Source: DATHYZ01 sp035458865
GTDB taxonomy: Bacteria; Chloroflexota; Limnocylindria; Limnocylindrales; CSP1-4
DNA: 6,418 nt
NCBI GenBank assembly: GCA_035458865.1
Contig: DATHYZ010000126.1
Span: forward strand, 1-6,418
Direction: 5' to 3'
In this document: piece by piece, positions 4,869 to 6,418 of the stretch
Numbering within the stretch: position 1 is the stretch's first letter
How the letters are laid out: each line of letters begins with the position of its first letter
Translations under genes and position numbers: made by a program
The notes under the pieces: generated by a model
Told to the model about the DNA's origin: nothing
What the model saw: the letters and a program-made list of their open reading frames with translations, nothing else
Database searches by the model: none

Positions 4869-5687
4869 ATGACCGCCGCCGCGCCCGCCATCGCGGGCCC
4901 CGCCCCCATCCCGGCCCCCCAGGCCGCCAGCCTCTTCCGCTGGAACCTGGTGCTGGGCTTCCTGCACTTCATCCAGTTCGTCGCCGTCATGGCGCTGTCG
5001 CTGGCGCGCGACCCGATCGCGACCGCCCCGGTCGTGTCGTCGTACCTGACCTTCGACACCCAGGCCCAGACGCTGGTCCAGGCGCAGCGGACGCTCTTCG
5101 AGCTGCCGATCGGGCCTGCCGTCGCCGTGTTCTTCCTGCTGAGCGCGATCGCGCACCTCGCGGTGGCGTTCCCGGCCCGCGGCTGGTACGAGCGCCGCCT
5201 TGCCCGGGGTCAGAACCCGGCGCGCTGGATCGAGTACGCCCTGTCGTCGAGCGTGATGATCGTCGTCATCGCGACCCTGAGCGGCATCCAGGAGATCGGC
5301 ACGCTCATCGCGATCTTCGGGATCAACGCGGCGATGAACCTGTTCGGCTGGAGCATGGAGTCGGCCAACGAGGGTCGCGAGAAGATCCAGTGGAACCACT
5401 ACATCTTCGGCTGCATCGCCGGCATCGTCCCGTGGGTGGTCATCTTCATCGCCCTGCTCACGGCAGCGACGGAGCCGGGCGCCGAGCCGATCCCCGGCTT
5501 CGTGATCGCGATCTTCATCTCGCTCTTCATCAGCTTCAACATCTTCGCCTTCAACATGATCCTGCAGTACCGGAAGACCGGCCGCTGGCGCGACTACCTC
5601 TTCGGTGAGCGGACCTACATGTTCCTGAGCCTGTTCGCCAAGACGATCCTTGCCTGGCAGGTCTGGTTCGGGACGCTGGCCCCGTAG
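4869..5687 (+). CDS. HeR: Heliorhodopsin
   Basis: 272-residue seven-helix retinal protein of the heliorhodopsin family, light-absorbing membrane proteins with inverted orientation (N-terminus cytoplasmic). Helices lie at about 22-44, 82-102, 119-140, 143-163, 176-199, 209-233 and 247-270. Family marks are ARWIEYALSSSVMIVVIA (118-135), IFGINAAMNLFG (149-160), IFGCIAGIVPW (179-189), FNIFAFNMILQY (223-234) and YLFGERTYMFLSLFAKTILA (243-262). Compared with the characterised 48C12 protein from memory, Lys258 corresponds to the Schiff-base lysine, Glu122 to the counterion, Arg119 to its neighbouring arginine, His33 and His96 to the internal histidines, and Ser254 to a conserved TM7 serine. The long loop between helices 1 and 2 (about 47-80) fits the family's extracellular beta strands. 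The N-terminus carries an extra Ala/Pro-rich stretch of about 20 residues. GAGG lies seven bases before the ATG. No retinal-synthesis gene is visible here. Physiological role of the family is unsettled. Confidence 0.96.
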   Translation: MTAAAPAIAGPAPIPAPQAASLFRWNLVLGFLHFIQFVAVMALSLARDPIATAPVVSSYLTFDTQAQTLVQAQRTLFELPIGPAVAVFFLLSAIAHLAVAFPARGWYERRLARGQNPARWIEYALSSSVMIVVIATLSGIQEIGTLIAIFGINAAMNLFGWSMESANEGREKIQWNHYIFGCIAGIVPWVVIFIALLTAATEPGAEPIPGFVIAIFISLFISFNIFAFNMILQYRKTGRWRDYLFGERTYMFLSLFAKTILAWQVWFGTLAP

Positions 5688-5693
5688 CTCCGA

Positions 5694-5761
5694 CCGGCCA
5701 CCGGGCCGGCCCATATCCACGGCGCACGCGGACGACGAGCGGCAAGACGCCCGTCGTCCGC
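5694..5761 (+). terminator. Two hairpins after heliorhodopsin
   Basis: The first pairs 5694-5699 (CCGGCC) with 5704-5709 (GGCCGG) around a four-base loop, starting seven bases after the stop. The second is a perfect 10-bp stem pairing 5728-5737 (GCGGACGACG) with 5752-5761 (CGTCGTCCGC) around 14 bases. Neither has a T-tract. Position suggests termination or mRNA 3'-end protection between heliorhodopsin and the copC-like gene. Confidence 0.55.
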
Positions 5762-5800
5762 TACCATGTCCGGCGCCCCGACTTCCCGGCGGGTGCCCGC

Positions 5801-5805
5801 AGGAG
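5801..5805 (+). promoter_or_regulatory. Shine-Dalgarno AGGAG fixing the GTG start of the CopC-domain gene
   Basis: AGGAG ends ten bases before GTG 5816. That GTG places a signal peptide directly at the N-terminus, so it is preferred over any other start in this frame. Confidence 0.7.
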
Positions 5806-5815
5806 ACCGTCCATC

Positions 5816-6418
5816 GTGCCCTTCCGAGCCGCCCGTCCCGCCGCCCGCTCCCTGTCCGCGACCGTCGCCGCGACCGCCCTGCTCCTCGCGGTGGCCGGCC
5901 AGGCCCTCGCCGACGTCGAGCTGTCGTCGGCGTCGCCGGGGCCCGACGAGACGGTCACAGGGGCGCCAGCGGAGCTGGTGATCACCTTCAGCGGCCCGAT
6001 CGATCCCGGGCGCTCGTCGGTCCTCGTCGTCGGCCCGGACGGGTCGACGGTCGCCGAGGGTGGATCGGACGACGTGTCCGAGGACGCGACGACCATGACC
6101 GTCGCCCTGCCGCCGCTCGATCCGGCGAGCTACGAGGTCCGCTGGACGGCCGTCGCCACCGACGGCCACGTCTCGCGCGACATCTACGTCTTCACGATCG
6201 AGGCCCCGCCCTCGCCGAGCCCCTCGCCGAGCCCGGAGCCTTCTCCGAGCCCCGCATCACCGGAGCCGTCGCCCTCGCCGAGCCCGAGCGCGTCACCGTC
6301 GGCGGCCCCGACCTCCACGCCTGCGCCGACCGAGCCGGCCGCCGGAGATGATCAGCTGGCCGTGCTGCTGCCGATCGCGATCGTCGGCGCCGCCGTCGCG
6401 ATCGTCGTCGTCTGGTGG
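5816..6418 (+). CDS. CopC-domain protein, secreted and membrane-anchored, 3' end outside window
   Basis: The frame is open to the window edge (201 codons shown). Residues 1-32 are a signal peptide with several arginines, a hydrophobic core (ATALLLAVAG) and an ALA cleavage site. Residues 33-130 form a CopC/YobA-type beta domain: VELSSASPGPDETVTGAPAE, LVITFSGPIDPG, SSVLVVGPDGS, MTVALPPLDPASYEVRWTAV and ATDGHVSRDIYVFTI, the last containing the family's D-G-H (116-118). A Pro/Ser-rich linker (about 131-176) and a hydrophobic helix (181-201) follow, probably anchoring the domain outside the membrane. Known: CopC proteins bind copper in the periplasm or at the cell surface and often accompany CopD. 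The mature N-terminus is Asp rather than the copper-ligating His, so strong Cu(II) binding is doubtful. A CopD-like partner could lie downstream, out of view. Confidence 0.9.
   Translation, partial: MPFRAARPAARSLSATVAATALLLAVAGQALADVELSSASPGPDETVTGAPAELVITFSGPIDPGRSSVLVVGPDGSTVAEGGSDDVSEDATTMTVALPPLDPASYEVRWTAVATDGHVSRDIYVFTIEAPPSPSPSPSPEPSPSPASPEPSPSPSPSASPSAAPTSTPAPTEPAAGDDQLAVLLPIAIVGAAVAIVVVWW
6204..6330 (+). repeat. Low-complexity Pro/Ser linker repeat within the CopC-domain gene
   Basis: Repeated Ser-Pro and Glu-Pro codons built on TCGCCGAGCCC-like units; GCCCTCGCCGAGCCC occurs at 6208-6222 and 6271-6285. It encodes an extended linker between the beta domain and the membrane helix. Such tracts are prone to length variation by slippage. 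Confidence 0.75.

Noticed and set aside
4740..5720. 326-codon minus-strand open frame
   Set aside because: Runs antisense through the whole heliorhodopsin gene and into the tRNA; its composition is that of a reverse-strand shadow.
6204..6330. Possible CRISPR-like repeat tract
   Set aside because: Repeats are short, irregular and in frame with a Pro/Ser-rich protein linker; there are no spacers of regular length.
5650..6351. 233-codon plus-strand open frame over the CopC-domain gene
   Set aside because: Out-of-frame shadow; the CopC frame from GTG 5816 has signal peptide, domain motifs and Shine-Dalgarno.

Overview
The window is uniformly GC-rich, with strong G/C preference at third codon positions. 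Gene content (heliorhodopsin, a CopC-domain protein with a Pro/Ser linker and C-terminal membrane anchor, small secreted or lipoprotein-like proteins, a tyrosine recombinase of a type common in Chloroflexota and Actinobacteriota) suggests a monoderm-type, high-GC bacterium, more likely Chloroflexota (Limnocylindria-like) or Actinobacteriota than a proteobacterium. This placement is inferred from gene families; no rRNA or other phylogenetic marker is present.

Layout. (1) 3-2227, plus strand: the 3' end of a small multi-helix membrane protein gene, overlapping by four bases (ATGA) a 608-residue protein with a Vps62-like (DUF946-like) domain, a coiled coil and four C-terminal membrane helices. 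A compound hairpin follows at 2259-2313. (2) 2327-2557, minus strand: a small single-pass membrane protein gene converging on that hairpin. (3) 2694-4763: a scarred accessory segment of about 2 kb, bounded by a 37-bp perfect direct repeat of the 5' half of tRNA-Arg(TCT). It holds a broken tRNA copy on the left, a small basic ORF, a small secreted-protein ORF whose apparent lipobox has lost its cysteine, a fragment of a class III nucleotide cyclase, and a frameshifted tyrosine recombinase pseudogene whose start lies about 100 bp from the intact tRNA. (4) 4729-4804: intact tRNA-Arg(TCT) with encoded CCA. (5) 4869-5687: an apparently complete heliorhodopsin gene retaining the Schiff-base lysine, counterion glutamate and internal histidines. 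(6) 5816-6418: a CopC-domain protein gene running off the window, with a GTG start chosen by a good Shine-Dalgarno sequence.

The simplest reading of the middle is a decayed integrative element that used the 5' half of tRNA-Arg as its attachment site, with the crossover near the anticodon loop. The element would have brought its own 5' half, so the tRNA is whole on the right and truncated on the left. The recombinase lies on the 5' side of the intact tRNA, which fits this less usual polarity. The heliorhodopsin lies on the chromosomal side of the intact tRNA, outside the proposed element. Nothing in the sequence ties heliorhodopsin functionally to CopC beyond same-strand adjacency, and two hairpins separate them.
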